Below, in pieces: positions 30,861 to 39,865 of a stretch of 64,000 bases of DNA; positions within the stretch are counted from its first letter, which is position 1, and every line of letters starts with the position of its first letter. The position numbers and the translations under genes are program-made. Origin of the DNA: Betaproteobacteria bacterium (GTDB lineage Bacteria > Pseudomonadota > Gammaproteobacteria > Burkholderiales > Burkholderiaceae_F); assembly GCA_016861185.1 (NCBI GenBank), contig BOKW01000002.1, forward strand, positions 591,659 to 655,658, read 5' to 3'. The notes beneath the pieces are model-generated. The model was not told where the DNA came from. It saw nothing but the letters and a program-made list of their open reading frames with translations, and did not search any database.

Positions 30861-31625
30861 TCATGGAGATACGAAAGTCGCGCGCATCGCATCGGCCGCC
30901 TCGCGCAGCCGCGGCACCTGGGCCAGCAATTCGTCGAGCGTCATGCGTCCCTCGGGCGCCTGCACCGCGACCGCCGCGCACGCTCGCTGCCGGTCGAGCA
31001 TGACCGGCACCGCGATCCCGTTCAGGCCGCGCAGATGTTCGGCCCGGTTGATCCCGACGCGCCGCCGGCGCGTCTCGACCAGTTCGCGCACGAGCACATC
31101 GCGATCGACGATGGTCGAACCGGTGTAACCGCGCAGCGTCATCTGCTCGAGCAGACGCTCGCGCTGCAGCTTCGGCAACAGGCTGAGCAGCAGCTTGCCG
31201 CTGGAGGTCGCATGCAGCGGAACGTGCGATCCGGGTGCGAGCATCATTCGCAGCGGCCACGAAGTCTCGACGCGATCGAGGTAGACGACGTCGATTCCGG
31301 CGAGCGCCGTCAGGTTGCAGGTCTCGCCGATCGTGTCGACGAGTCGCTGCAGGATCGCACGGCGCTGCTGGCGCAAGGGGCCGTTCATCAACGCGTCGAC
31401 TCCGAAGCGCTCGACACGCACGCCCAGTTGCAGCCGGCGCCCCGCGGGCTCGCGCGTGATCAGCCCGGCGCGCTGAAGCTGGACCACGAGCCGGTGCACC
31501 GTCTGCTTGGGCAGCGCAAGCGCCTCGACGATCTCGGCAAGCATGCAGCCGTCGGTTTGCCCGGCAACCACCTCGAGCACACGGAACGCCCGCACTGCGG
31601 CCGCATTCGACTGATTGCTCTGCAT
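30861..31625 (-). CDS. IclR-family transcriptional regulator
   Basis: A 254-residue regulator with an N-terminal winged helix-turn-helix (FRVLEVVAGQTDGCMLAEIVEAL, here split as AFRVLEVVAG and LAEIVEALALPKQTVHRLV) and the C-terminal IclR effector domain (GKLLLSLLP, GINRAEHLRGLNGIAVPV). ATG at 31625 is chosen; a GTG at 31643 would add six residues. It diverges from tctC, and a palindrome overlaps its own predicted promoter. It probably controls the tct-dehydrogenase-ligase operon in response to the transported acid, an inference from position. Confidence 0.92.
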   Translation of the reverse strand: MQSNQSNAAAVRAFRVLEVVAGQTDGCMLAEIVEALALPKQTVHRLVVQLQRAGLITREPAGRRLQLGVRVERFGVDALMNGPLRQQRRAILQRLVDTIGETCNLTALAGIDVVYLDRVETSWPLRMMLAPGSHVPLHATSSGKLLLSLLPKLQRERLLEQMTLRGYTGSTIVDRDVLVRELVETRRRRVGINRAEHLRGLNGIAVPVMLDRQRACAAVAVQAPEGRMTLDELLAQVPRLREAADAMRATFVSP

Positions 31626-31658
31626 CGCAAGCCCCCATTCCACCGTGCATCGGAAATC

Positions 31659-31687
31659 ACGTTAATCGAGACCGTGTTGCAGTGCAA
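31659..31687 (-). promoter_or_regulatory. Predicted promoter and operator of the iclR-type gene
   Basis: On the minus strand TTGCAC (31687-31682) is followed after 17 bp by TAACGT (31664-31659), a plausible sigma70 promoter 34 bp before the ATG. The -35 box lies inside a perfect 11-bp palindrome, TTGCAGTGCAA (31677-31687). This is a good candidate operator for autorepression and for control of the divergent tctC gene. Confidence 0.5.
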
Positions 31688-31797
31688 TCCCACATAACAT
31701 GATTCAAACCCCGCGCCCGGCGAAGGCGGATCCGCCCCGTGCACAAGGCTGCGCGCACGAGATCCGGCCGAGCGCCCGTACCGACGAGGAGACCACC

Positions 31798-32781
31798 ATG
31801 CCTGCACCGAACCGAGCCGCACTCCCCCGCAAACCCGATCCTTCGCGCCGTGCCCTGCTGTCGGCCGCCGGTGCGCTTGCCCTGGCGCCGGCGTTGTCGC
31901 GCGCCCAGGACAAGTTCCCGTCGCGACCGATCGAATTCGTCGTGCCCTGGGGCGCCGGCGGCGGCGCCGACCAGCTGGCGCGCCGCACCGGAAAACTGCT
32001 CGAGACCGAGCTCGGGGTATCGCTGCCGGTGCTGAACATCCCCGGCGCCACCGGCAACACCGGCACCGTCAAGCTGCTCTCGGCGCCGACGGACGGCTAC
32101 ACGATCTGCATCCTCATCGGCGATACGCTCGCCACGCTGGCAGGTGGCAAGGGCCGCTGGAAGCTGTCGGACATCACCCCGCTGGGCGTGATGATCCGCC
32201 AGCCCAGCGGGCTGTTCGTGAAGAGCGACGCGAAGTGGAAGAATTTCGCCGAGCTGCTCGCCGATGCGCGCACGCACGAACTGAAAGTCGGTGTCACCGG
32301 CTTCGGCAGCGTCGACGAGATCCTGGTCAACCAGATGAACGCCAAGGGCTACAAGTTCCGTGTCGTGCCGTTCGCCGCGCCCGGCGAGCGGTACACCTCC
32401 GTGCTCGGCGGGCACGCCGACGTGGTGATCGAGCAGGCCGGCGACGTGCGCTCTTTCCTCGTCAACAAGCAGATGCGGCCGGTCGTGTTCTTCGCCGACC
32501 AGCCGCAGACCGGGTACACCGACATCGCCCTCGCGAAGGACTCCGGGTTCTCGCTGGTGATCAGCCAGTTCCGCGCGATCGTCGTGCGCGCCGGCACCGA
32601 CCCGAAGCACGTGGCAACCCTGGCCGCAGCGATCGAGAAAGTGGCGCGCAGCGACGACTTCAAGCAGTACCTGGTCGACGAACTCGCTTTTGCCGACAGC
32701 TACATCCCGGCAGACAAGGCGGACGCCTTCCTCAAGGGCGAACTCGATCGCATCGAAGCCAACCTGCCGACGAAGTCCTGA
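31798..32781 (+). CDS. tctC: Tripartite tricarboxylate transporter receptor (TctC/Bug)
   Basis: A 327-residue periplasmic binding protein of the Bug family. The signal (PSRRALLSAAGALALAPAL) looks Tat-like. The core begins DKFPSRPIEFVVPWGAGGGADQ, with the typical Bug loops PGATGNTGT and the later GERYTSVLGGHADVVIE. The ATG at 31798 has AGGAG about 8 nt upstream. Bug proteins bind carboxylates or similar acids; the ligand is open. First gene of a plus-strand operon. Confidence 0.94.
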   Translation: MPAPNRAALPRKPDPSRRALLSAAGALALAPALSRAQDKFPSRPIEFVVPWGAGGGADQLARRTGKLLETELGVSLPVLNIPGATGNTGTVKLLSAPTDGYTICILIGDTLATLAGGKGRWKLSDITPLGVMIRQPSGLFVKSDAKWKNFAELLADARTHELKVGVTGFGSVDEILVNQMNAKGYKFRVVPFAAPGERYTSVLGGHADVVIEQAGDVRSFLVNKQMRPVVFFADQPQTGYTDIALAKDSGFSLVISQFRAIVVRAGTDPKHVATLAAAIEKVARSDDFKQYLVDELAFADSYIPADKADAFLKGELDRIEANLPTKS

Positions 32782-32809
32782 CATCGCCGCGCCCCGGGAA
32801 ACGACTGCA

Positions 32810-33397
32810 ATGCCCAACCGGATGAAGCGGGTGCTGCCGCACCTGGTGATGTTGCTGGTATCGGTGCTGCTGTACTGGTCGGCGATGCAGATCGACACGG
32901 GTGCAGCGGGCGATGCGCATCGGATCGGGCCGGACTTCTGGCCCAAGACGGTGATTGCGATCATGGGGTTGTTGTGCCTCTACGAGGTCGTCAAGCGTCT
33001 GGTTGCGAAATCGACGTTCACCGCGGAGGGCCTGACCGGAGAGTTCGCGCACAACCCGTCCGGGGCGGCGCCGGAGGCGACCGGGCCGGCGCCAGCCGGG
33101 GCAACGCAAGCGCAGGTCGAGTATCCCGGGCGGCTGCTGGGCGGCCTCGTGCTGATCGGCGCGTTTGCACTCGGCGTGGACTGGCTGGGGTTCTTTCTGG
33201 CCACCGCGCTGTTCCTGGCGCTGTTCATGCTGATCGGCGGGTTCTCGCGCCCCTTGCTGGCGGGTGCGATCGGTTTGGCGGGCAGTTTTCTGCTGATCGT
33301 GATCTTCATGCGCGTGGCCTACATCTCGCTGCCGCTGGGTGCCGGGCCATTTCGCGAGGTCTCGCTGGCGCTGCTGCGCCTGCTCGGCGTGAGCTGA
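32810..33397 (+). CDS. tctB: Tripartite tricarboxylate transporter small subunit (TctB)
   Basis: A 195-residue membrane protein with about four to five hydrophobic segments and the TctB-type start HLVMLLVSVLLYWSAMQI followed by GPDFWPKTVIAIMGLLCLYE. A hydrophilic Pro/Ala-rich loop lies between the first and second helix pairs. It starts 28 bp after tctC and ends 13 bp before tctA. Confidence 0.9.
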   Translation: MPNRMKRVLPHLVMLLVSVLLYWSAMQIDTGAAGDAHRIGPDFWPKTVIAIMGLLCLYEVVKRLVAKSTFTAEGLTGEFAHNPSGAAPEATGPAPAGATQAQVEYPGRLLGGLVLIGAFALGVDWLGFFLATALFLALFMLIGGFSRPLLAGAIGLAGSFLLIVIFMRVAYISLPLGAGPFREVSLALLRLLGVS

Positions 33398-33410
33398 AGG
33401 AGCGCAGGCG

Positions 33411-34949
33411 ATGGACGTGCTGATGCACCTGCTCGGCGGCGTCGTGACGGTGCTCACGCCGCTGAATTTCCTGGTGCTGCTGATCGGGCTGGTGCTGGGA
33501 ATGCTGGTGGCGGTGCTGCCCGGGCTCACGCTGGTGATGGGAGTGGTGCTGGCGCTGCCCTTCACCTACAAGATGGGCGTGGGGCCGGCGCTGATCCTGC
33601 TCACCGCGATGTACGTCTCGGGCACCTACGCCGGCGCGATCACGTCGATCCTGTTTCGCATTCCCGGCGAGCCGATGGACGTGCCGCTGCTGTGGGACGG
33701 CTACGAGATGACGCGCAAGGGCCAGGCGGCCCGGGCGCTGGGCTGGTCGCTGGCGGCGGCGTTCATCGGCGGCATCGCCTCGGCGATCATGATGGTGGCG
33801 ATGGCCGAGCCGGTGGCGCGCGTGGCGCTGAACTTCTCCTCGCCCGAGTTCTTCGCGATCGTGTTCTTCGGCCTGATCAGCGTGGTGGCGCTCTCGGGCG
33901 ACTCGGTGGTCAATGCGCTCGTGAGCCTGTGCCTGGGGCTGCTGATCGCAACCATCGGGGTCGACGACATCTACGGGGCCGAGCGCTTCGCCTTCGGCCA
34001 GTCGTTCCTGCTCGACGGCGTCGATTTCCTGCTGGTGATGGTGGGCGCCTACGGCATCGGCGAGGTGCTCACACGGATGCACGCCGACTTCGTTGCCGAA
34101 TCCGGCGAGGGCGGTGACGGGCAGGCGCGCTTTCGCACAGCGCTGCCGCGCTGGGCCGAGATCCTGCGGGTGAAGTTCACACTGGTGCGCGGCACGCTCA
34201 CCGGCGTGGTGGTGGGAATCGTTCCGGGGGCCGGCGCGACCGTCTCGGCCTTCGTCGCCTACGGGCTCGAGAGCCAGTACGGCAAGAACCGCAAGCAGCT
34301 GGGCACCGGCGCACCCGAAGGCATCGTGGCGGCCAAGTCGGCGGCCACCGCGTCGGTGGGTGGCGCGCTGGTGCCGTTGCTGGCGATGGGCATCCCGGGC
34401 AGCGGCGCTACCGCCGTCATGCTCGCGGCGTTCCTGCTGCACGGCATCCAGCCCGGGCCCCAGGTGTTCGTGAGCAGCACCGGGCTGGTCTACGCGGTGT
34501 TCGCGGCGGTGTTCCTGTCGGTCATCGGCATGTGCATACTGGGCTATTTCGCGATCAAGCCGCTGTGCAAGGTGCTCGACGCCCCGGAAGCAGTCGTCTC
34601 GGCCTTCGTGGTGGTGTTCTGTTTCGTCGGCGCCTTCGCCGCGCGCAACAGCCTGTCCGACCTGTACGTGATCTCCGCCTTCGGGCTGGTGGGCTACCTG
34701 TTCGAGCGCTTCCGCTTTCCGATCGCGCCGCTGGTGCTGGGCACGATCCTCGGACCACTCGCCGAGACCAACTTCATGACCATGATGGTGAGCTTCGACA
34801 ACGACTGGACCGTGCTCTTTACCCGCCCGATCAGCGCGGTCGTGATGCTGCTCGCCATCGCCGGACTGCTCTGGCCGATCGTGCGCGCACTGCAGCAGCG
34901 TCGGCGCGAGGCGCGTTTCGGACAACCCGTCGAACGGTCGCAAGCATGA
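33411..34949 (+). CDS. tctA: Tripartite tricarboxylate transporter large subunit (TctA)
   Basis: A 512-residue permease with about 12 membrane segments. Family motifs include MLVAVLPGLTLVMGVVLALPFTY, SILFRIPGEP, VVGIVPGAGATVSAFVAYG and LAMGIPGSGATAVML. AAGGAG precedes the ATG. Its stop overlaps the start of the aldehyde dehydrogenase gene (ATGA), so uptake and first metabolic steps are tied in one transcript. Confidence 0.95.
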   Translation: MDVLMHLLGGVVTVLTPLNFLVLLIGLVLGMLVAVLPGLTLVMGVVLALPFTYKMGVGPALILLTAMYVSGTYAGAITSILFRIPGEPMDVPLLWDGYEMTRKGQAARALGWSLAAAFIGGIASAIMMVAMAEPVARVALNFSSPEFFAIVFFGLISVVALSGDSVVNALVSLCLGLLIATIGVDDIYGAERFAFGQSFLLDGVDFLLVMVGAYGIGEVLTRMHADFVAESGEGGDGQARFRTALPRWAEILRVKFTLVRGTLTGVVVGIVPGAGATVSAFVAYGLESQYGKNRKQLGTGAPEGIVAAKSAATASVGGALVPLLAMGIPGSGATAVMLAAFLLHGIQPGPQVFVSSTGLVYAVFAAVFLSVIGMCILGYFAIKPLCKVLDAPEAVVSAFVVVFCFVGAFAARNSLSDLYVISAFGLVGYLFERFRFPIAPLVLGTILGPLAETNFMTMMVSFDNDWTVLFTRPISAVVMLLAIAGLLWPIVRALQQRRREARFGQPVERSQA

Positions 34950-36364
34950 GCAACACCGACATGGAATCGGCAGCCGAAGCAGTCCGGGAGGTCGTCAGGC
35001 GGGCGCGCAAGGCGCAGGCCATCACTGCCGGCTGGAACCAGGCGCGCGTCGACGAGGTGGTCGACGCCGCTGCGTGGGCAATCCTCGAACCCGGGCGCAA
35101 CCGCGAGCTGGCCGAACTCGCCGTTGCCGACACCGGCGTGGGCAATGTCGAAGACAAGGTGCGCAAGAACCACCGCAAGACGCTCGGCCTGCTGCGCGAC
35201 CTTCACGGCATGAAGACGGTCGACGTGATCGCCGAGTATCCGGAGCGCGGCCTGGTGGAGATCGCCCGGCCAGTGGGCGTCGTCGCGGCGATCACCCCCT
35301 CGACCAATCCTGCCGCCACGCCCGCCAACAAGATCATCAACGCCCTGAAGGCGCGCAACGCGATCGTGGTTGCGCCCAGCCCGAAGGGCCGCAGCACCTG
35401 CGCGAAGCTGCTGGAGTTCATTCACGCACAGTTCGACCGCGTCGACGCGCCGCACGACCTGGTGCAGATGCTGCCGGGCACGATCACCAAGGAGGCCACC
35501 GCGGTGCTGATGCGCGAGGCCGACCTGGTCGTCGCCACCGGCTCGCAGAGCAACGTGCGCGCCGCCTACACCTGCGGCACGCCGGCGTTCGGCGTGGGCG
35601 CCGGCAACGTCGCGGCAATCGTCGACGAGACGGCCGATTGCGAGGCGGCCGCCGAGCGCATCGTGCGCTCGAAGACGTTCGACAACGCCACCAGCTGCTC
35701 GTCCGAGAACAGCGTCGTGGTCGTGCGCGCCGCGCGCGAGCGGCTGCTCGCGGCGCTCGCCGCCCGCGGCGTGGTGCTGCTCGACGACGCGCGCAAGGCG
35801 GCGCTGCAGCGCGCGATGTGGCCCGGCGGCAAGCTCTCGGCCGACGTGATCGGCAAGTCGGCCAGCGAAATCGCCGCGGTGGCAGGTTTCGACGACCTCG
35901 CCAGGCGCACCGACCTGCGCGTGCTGATGGTCGCCGAGTCCGACTACGGCCCGGGGCATCCGTTCTCGGGCGAGAAGCTCTCGCCGGTGATGGCGCTGTA
36001 CGTGGCGCAGGACTTCGACGAGGCCCGGCGCATCGTGCAGCGCATCTACGACTACATGGGTGCGGGGCACTCGGTGGGCCTGCACACCGCGGTCGAGCCC
36101 CGCGCGCTCGAGCTCGGGCTGCACCTGCCGGTGGCGCGCGTGATCGTCAACCAGGCGCACTGCATCGCCACCGGCGGCAGTTTCGACAACGGCCTGCCGT
36201 TTTCGCTGTCGATGGGGTGCGGCACCTGGGGCCGCAACAACTTCAGCGACAACATGAACGTGCGGCACTATATGAACGTCACGCGCATCGCCAGGCCGAT
36301 TCCCGAGCGCGTGCCCGAGCTCGACGATCTGCTCGGCGCATTCTTCGCGAGACGCGGGCGCTGA
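34946..36364 (+). CDS. CoA-acylating aldehyde dehydrogenase (SauS-like)
   Basis: A 472-residue aldehyde dehydrogenase of the CoA-acylating type. The catalytic cysteine is Cys251 in FDNATSCSSEN, and the NAD-binding segments are AITPSTNPAATPANKI and VATGSQSNVRAAY. The C-terminal GGSFDNGLPFSLSMGCGTWG is typical of this group. Closest in kind, as I recall it, is sulfoacetaldehyde dehydrogenase (acylating) SauS of Cupriavidus necator, which works with the CoA ligase SauT. The next gene here is also a CoA ligase, and an IclR regulator is at hand as in sauRSTU. The substrate could instead be another short acyl-CoA. Confidence 0.8.
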   Translation: MSNTDMESAAEAVREVVRRARKAQAITAGWNQARVDEVVDAAAWAILEPGRNRELAELAVADTGVGNVEDKVRKNHRKTLGLLRDLHGMKTVDVIAEYPERGLVEIARPVGVVAAITPSTNPAATPANKIINALKARNAIVVAPSPKGRSTCAKLLEFIHAQFDRVDAPHDLVQMLPGTITKEATAVLMREADLVVATGSQSNVRAAYTCGTPAFGVGAGNVAAIVDETADCEAAAERIVRSKTFDNATSCSSENSVVVVRAARERLLAALAARGVVLLDDARKAALQRAMWPGGKLSADVIGKSASEIAAVAGFDDLARRTDLRVLMVAESDYGPGHPFSGEKLSPVMALYVAQDFDEARRIVQRIYDYMGAGHSVGLHTAVEPRALELGLHLPVARVIVNQAHCIATGGSFDNGLPFSLSMGCGTWGRNNFSDNMNVRHYMNVTRIARPIPERVPELDDLLGAFFARRGR

Positions 36365-36375
36365 ACGCCAACACC

Positions 36376-37980
36376 ATGACGATCGAACACCACCAGCCCG
36401 GTGACCCGCGCACCGTCACCGCGCTGGTCGACGCTCGCGCTGACGACCGGGGCGAGGCCAGCTATCTCGTCGCCACCGAAACCGGCCGCACGCTCGACTT
36501 CGCCGGGCTGCGGGCGTCGTGCCGGCGCATCGGCGCACTGCTCGCGCGGCTCGGCGCCGGCGCCGGCGAGAACGTCGCCGTCGTGATGCCCAACGGCATC
36601 GCGACGGTGCGCCTGCTGCTCGGCGCGATGTACAGCGGCCGCGCGGTCGTCCCGGTGAACCTGGTGTCGCAGCCCGAGCAGATGCGCTACGTGATCGAGC
36701 ACGCCGGCTGCCGGCTGATCTTCGCCTCGCCCGATTGGGCGGCGCGGCTGCGCGAAATCCTCGCCGGCTGCGCGCCGATGCCGGCGATCGTCGAGGTCGA
36801 TCCCGACGTGCAGGCGATTCCCGGCGAAGAAGAAACCGGCATCGCGAACACGCACGAGGCCGCCGACGCGCACCGCCCGGCCGGCGCGGGCACCGGGCCC
36901 CTACCATCGCCTTCGCCCGGCGACCTCGCGCTCCTGATGTACACGTCCGGCACGACCGGCAAGCCCAAGGGAGTGATGCTCACGCACGCGAACCTGGCCG
37001 CGAATGCGCACGCGATCAGCCGCGAGCACCTGCTCGGCCCCGCCGACCGCGTCGCCGCGGTGCTGCCGCTCTACCACATCAACGCGTTCGCGGTGACGAT
37101 GCTCGCACCGCTCGCGCACGGCGGCAGCCTGGCGATCGCGCCGCGCTTCTCGGCGGGGCGCTTCTGGCCGATGGTCGTCGCGCATCGGTGCACCTGGATC
37201 AACGTGGTACCCACCATCATCAGCTACCTGCTCGAGGGCGACTCGCCACCGCGCGAGCAGCTCGCGGCGATCCGCTTCTGCCGCTCGGCCTCGGCGGCAC
37301 TGCCGCCCGAGCATCACCGGGCGTTCGAAGCGAAGTTCGGCATCGGCATCGTCGAGACGATGGGCCTGACCGAGACGGTCGCCCCTGCTTTCAGCAATCC
37401 GATCGACCCGGGCGCGCGCCGCATCGGATCGGTGGGGCGGCCCTCCGGATGCGAGGCGCGGGTGGTCGACGAGCGCGGGCAGACCGTGCCCGATGGCCAG
37501 ACCGGCGAGATCCTGATCCGCGGGCCGCAGGTCACACCCGGCTACTACCACAACCCCGAGGCGAGCGCTGCGGCGTTCCTCGACGGATGGCTGCGCACCG
37601 GCGACCTCGGACGGCGCGACGCCGACGGCTTCTTCTACGTCACCGGACGCATCAAGGAGCTGATCATCAAGGGCGGCGAAAACATCGCCCCGCGCGAGAT
37701 CGACGAGGTGCTGCTGCGCCACCCGGCGGTGGCCGACGCCGCCGCGGTCGGGCTGCCCGACCGTCACTACGGCCAGGAGATCCTCGCCTGCGTCATCGTC
37801 CGCGAGGAGCGTCGCGCCCGCAGCGCCGAGGACGAGCAGTCGCTGCGCGACGAATTGCGCGCGTTCTGCGAGACGCACCTGGGCCACTACAAGACGCCCA
37901 GGGAGATCCGCTTCGTCGACGAACTGCCTCGCGGCCCGTCCGGAAAAGTGCAGCGGCTGAAGCTCGTCGCGGGCTCCTGA
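36376..37980 (+). CDS. AMP-forming acyl-CoA ligase (SauT-like or aryl-CoA type)
   Basis: A 534-residue adenylate-forming ligase. The P-loop is YTSGTTGKPKG, the core motif is GLTETVAPAFSNP, the hinge region reads WLRTGDLGRRDADGFFYVTGR, and the C-terminal catalytic lysine is in LPRGPSGKVQR. It starts 11 bp after the SauS-like gene. The pair suggests an acid is activated to its CoA thioester and then reduced to the aldehyde. An alternative is a role as 4-hydroxybenzoate-CoA ligase serving the phenol-type cluster downstream; sequence alone does not decide. Confidence 0.85.
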   Translation: MTIEHHQPGDPRTVTALVDARADDRGEASYLVATETGRTLDFAGLRASCRRIGALLARLGAGAGENVAVVMPNGIATVRLLLGAMYSGRAVVPVNLVSQPEQMRYVIEHAGCRLIFASPDWAARLREILAGCAPMPAIVEVDPDVQAIPGEEETGIANTHEAADAHRPAGAGTGPLPSPSPGDLALLMYTSGTTGKPKGVMLTHANLAANAHAISREHLLGPADRVAAVLPLYHINAFAVTMLAPLAHGGSLAIAPRFSAGRFWPMVVAHRCTWINVVPTIISYLLEGDSPPREQLAAIRFCRSASAALPPEHHRAFEAKFGIGIVETMGLTETVAPAFSNPIDPGARRIGSVGRPSGCEARVVDERGQTVPDGQTGEILIRGPQVTPGYYHNPEASAAAFLDGWLRTGDLGRRDADGFFYVTGRIKELIIKGGENIAPREIDEVLLRHPAVADAAAVGLPDRHYGQEILACVIVREERRARSAEDEQSLRDELRAFCETHLGHYKTPREIRFVDELPRGPSGKVQRLKLVAGS

Positions 37981-38048
37981 GGCGCCTCGCGGGAAGCCGC
38001 GGCAAAGCGATTATCATTGCGCCTTTGCACCGGACCGGGATCCCCCGC

Positions 38049-38468
38049 ATGAGCAAGACCACGACCATGAAGGTCGAAGTGCGCTTCGGCGACTGCGACC
38101 CCGCCGGTATCGTGTTTTTCCCCCGCTACCATCGCTGGATGGACGCGGCGTCGCTGCATTTCTTCATGACTCTCGGGGTGCCGCCCTGGCACGAGCTCGA
38201 GCGCATCAACGGCATCATCGGCACGCCGATGCTCGAGCACCACACCCGGTTCTTCAAGAGCTCCACCTACGGCGAAACGCTCGAGATCCGCACCGAGGTC
38301 GAGGAGTGGCGCTCGAAAGTCTTCGTCCAGAAGCACACGATCGTGCGCGGCGACGACCTGATCTGTGAAAGCCGCGAGACCCGCGTCTTCTGCATCCGCG
38401 ATCCGGCCGACCGCACGCGCATCCATGCGGTGCCGGTTCCCGAGGACATCCTGGCGCGTTGCCGCTGA
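38049..38468 (+). CDS. 4-hydroxybenzoyl-CoA thioesterase-like hot-dog protein
   Basis: A 139-residue single hot-dog-fold thioesterase. FGDCDPAGIVFFPRYHRWMDAAS, here read as FGDCDPAGIVFFPRYHRW then MDAAS, is nearly the active-site helix of the Pseudomonas 4-hydroxybenzoyl-CoA thioesterase, and the catalytic aspartate falls at the same position, Asp17. The segments PPWHE, GTPM, EEWRSKVFVQKH and the VPxD-like end also match in order. It probably hydrolyses an aromatic acyl-CoA. It lies 68 bp after the CoA ligase and converges with the ubiX-like gene. Confidence 0.87.
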   Translation: MSKTTTMKVEVRFGDCDPAGIVFFPRYHRWMDAASLHFFMTLGVPPWHELERINGIIGTPMLEHHTRFFKSSTYGETLEIRTEVEEWRSKVFVQKHTIVRGDDLICESRETRVFCIRDPADRTRIHAVPVPEDILARCR

Positions 38469-38499
38469 GCGCCTGGTGCGCCCGGCCCTCTTCGGGGTC

Positions 38500-39153
38500 T
38501 CAGCCGGTCGCCACGCGCAATGCGTCGCGCGAGCCGCTGCGCGCCCCTGCCCCGCGCTCGGACCCCGGCGCCTCGAGCGCGGCGCCGCGATCGTGGCCGC
38601 TCCAGCGGCGGAACAGCTTGTGCTCGACGCCGACCTGGTCGAGCGCCTTGCCGATGCTCTGGTGCACGATGTCCATGATCGACTCGGGCCGGTGGTAGAA
38701 GGCCGGCATCGGCGGCAGGATCGTCGCGCCGCAGTCGGCCGCGCGCGTCATCAGCTCCAGGTGGCCCTTGTGCAGCGGCGTCTCGCGCACCATCAGCACC
38801 AGCGGACGGCGCTCCTTCAGCGTCACGTCGGCCGCTCGCACGACCAGGTTGTAGGTGAACGAATTCGCGATCGCCGACAGCGTCTTCACGGTGCAGGGCG
38901 CAACGATCATGCCGCGCGTGCGAAACGACCCGCTCGCCACCGCAGCGCCGATGTCCTTGTTCGGGTAGACCACGTCGGCCAGCGCGCGCACCTCTTCGAG
39001 GGAGTGGTCGGTCTCGATCGCGAAGTTCATCCCGGCGGCCTCGCTCAGGATCAGGTGCGTCTCCTGCCCCAGCTCCTTCAGCGCGCGCAGCAGTTCGACG
39101 CCGTAGATGACGCCGGTGGCACCGGTGATGGCCACGACCAATGGCAAGCTCAT
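38500..39153 (-). CDS. ubiX: UbiX-like flavin prenyltransferase
   Basis: Makes prenylated FMN, the cofactor of UbiD-type decarboxylases, from FMN and dimethylallyl phosphate. The N-terminal VVAITGATGVIYGVELLRAL, SGSFRTRGMIVAPCTVKTLSAIA and RETPLHKGHLELMTRAADCG are the family blocks, followed by MPAFYHRPESIMDIV. The 217 residues include a C-terminal extension of about 25. ATG at 39153 fits family N-termini; an ATG at 39180 overlapping the previous stop (ATGA) could start it nine codons earlier. It is the last gene of the phenylphosphate-type operon and presumably serves its UbiD protein. Confidence 0.9.
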   Translation of the reverse strand: MSLPLVVAITGATGVIYGVELLRALKELGQETHLILSEAAGMNFAIETDHSLEEVRALADVVYPNKDIGAAVASGSFRTRGMIVAPCTVKTLSAIANSFTYNLVVRAADVTLKERRPLVLMVRETPLHKGHLELMTRAADCGATILPPMPAFYHRPESIMDIVHQSIGKALDQVGVEHKLFRRWSGHDRGAALEAPGSERGAGARSGSRDALRVATG

Positions 39154-39176
39154 GTTCTTCGTTCCCCGTTGATGGT

Positions 39177-39860
39177 TCATGCGGCCTGCGGGTGCCGCCG
39201 GGCATCCACCGATTCGATCACCCGGAAGCCCGCGGCCTCCAGCGCACCGACCACCAGCGACACGTCCTCGGCGTGAAAGCGGATGATGACCCGCTTGTGC
39301 GGATACTCCTCCACAATCTGCTCGCCCTGCAAGCCCACCGGGTAGATGCCCTGCAGGACCGCGCCGGCCGCCTCGGCGACGCCCGAGATGCGGCCCAGCA
39401 CCCCGGGCCCGAGCTGCGTGGGCGCCAGCGTCACGCCGCTGCGCTGCTCCCAGGCGCCCAGGCAGTGCGCAGCCAGCTGGAAGATCTCGTTGGCCGAGAT
39501 CACCCCGGCGACCCGCTCGCCATCCATGACCGGGAACTGCGCGACGCCCAGCTCCTGGCCGCGCCGCAGGCAGTGCTCCATCGTGTCGGTCACCTGCACC
39601 GTGGCCGGATTGCGCACCATCACGTCGCGCACCCTCAGGCGCGCCACGAAGAAGGCGAACTCGTCGGGATCCTGCGTGCGCAGCACGAACTGGCCCATCC
39701 GGAGCAGGTTCGCGCGCGTGACCAGGCCGCGCAGGCGCCCATCGTCGACCACCGGCAGTGCGTGCAGGTTGTTGTCGCTGATCAGCCGTTTCGCCTCCGA
39801 CACCAGCGTGTCGCTGGGAATCGTCATCGGATCGGCATGCATCCAGTTGCGCACCAGCAT
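39177..39860 (-). CDS. ppsC: CBS-CBS-ACT-like protein, candidate phenylphosphate synthase subunit C
   Basis: A 227-residue protein (about 24-25 kDa). Two CBS motifs (MLVRNWMHADPMTIPSD with LHALPVVDDGRLRGLVTR, and VRDVMVRNPATVQVTD with VAQFPVMDGERVAGVIS) form a Bateman module. The last 70 residues (GVLGRISGVAEAAG to ALEAAGFRVIE) look like an ACT domain, as in AcuB. Phenylphosphate synthase of Thauera has a third, stimulating 24-kDa CBS subunit; the size and the presence of the other two subunits in the same operon support that role. It starts 5 bp after the UPF0261 gene. Confidence 0.75.
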   Translation of the reverse strand: MLVRNWMHADPMTIPSDTLVSEAKRLISDNNLHALPVVDDGRLRGLVTRANLLRMGQFVLRTQDPDEFAFFVARLRVRDVMVRNPATVQVTDTMEHCLRRGQELGVAQFPVMDGERVAGVISANEIFQLAAHCLGAWEQRSGVTLAPTQLGPGVLGRISGVAEAAGAVLQGIYPVGLQGEQIVEEYPHKRVIIRFHAEDVSLVVGALEAAGFRVIESVDARRHPQAA

Positions 39861-39865
39861 CGCCG

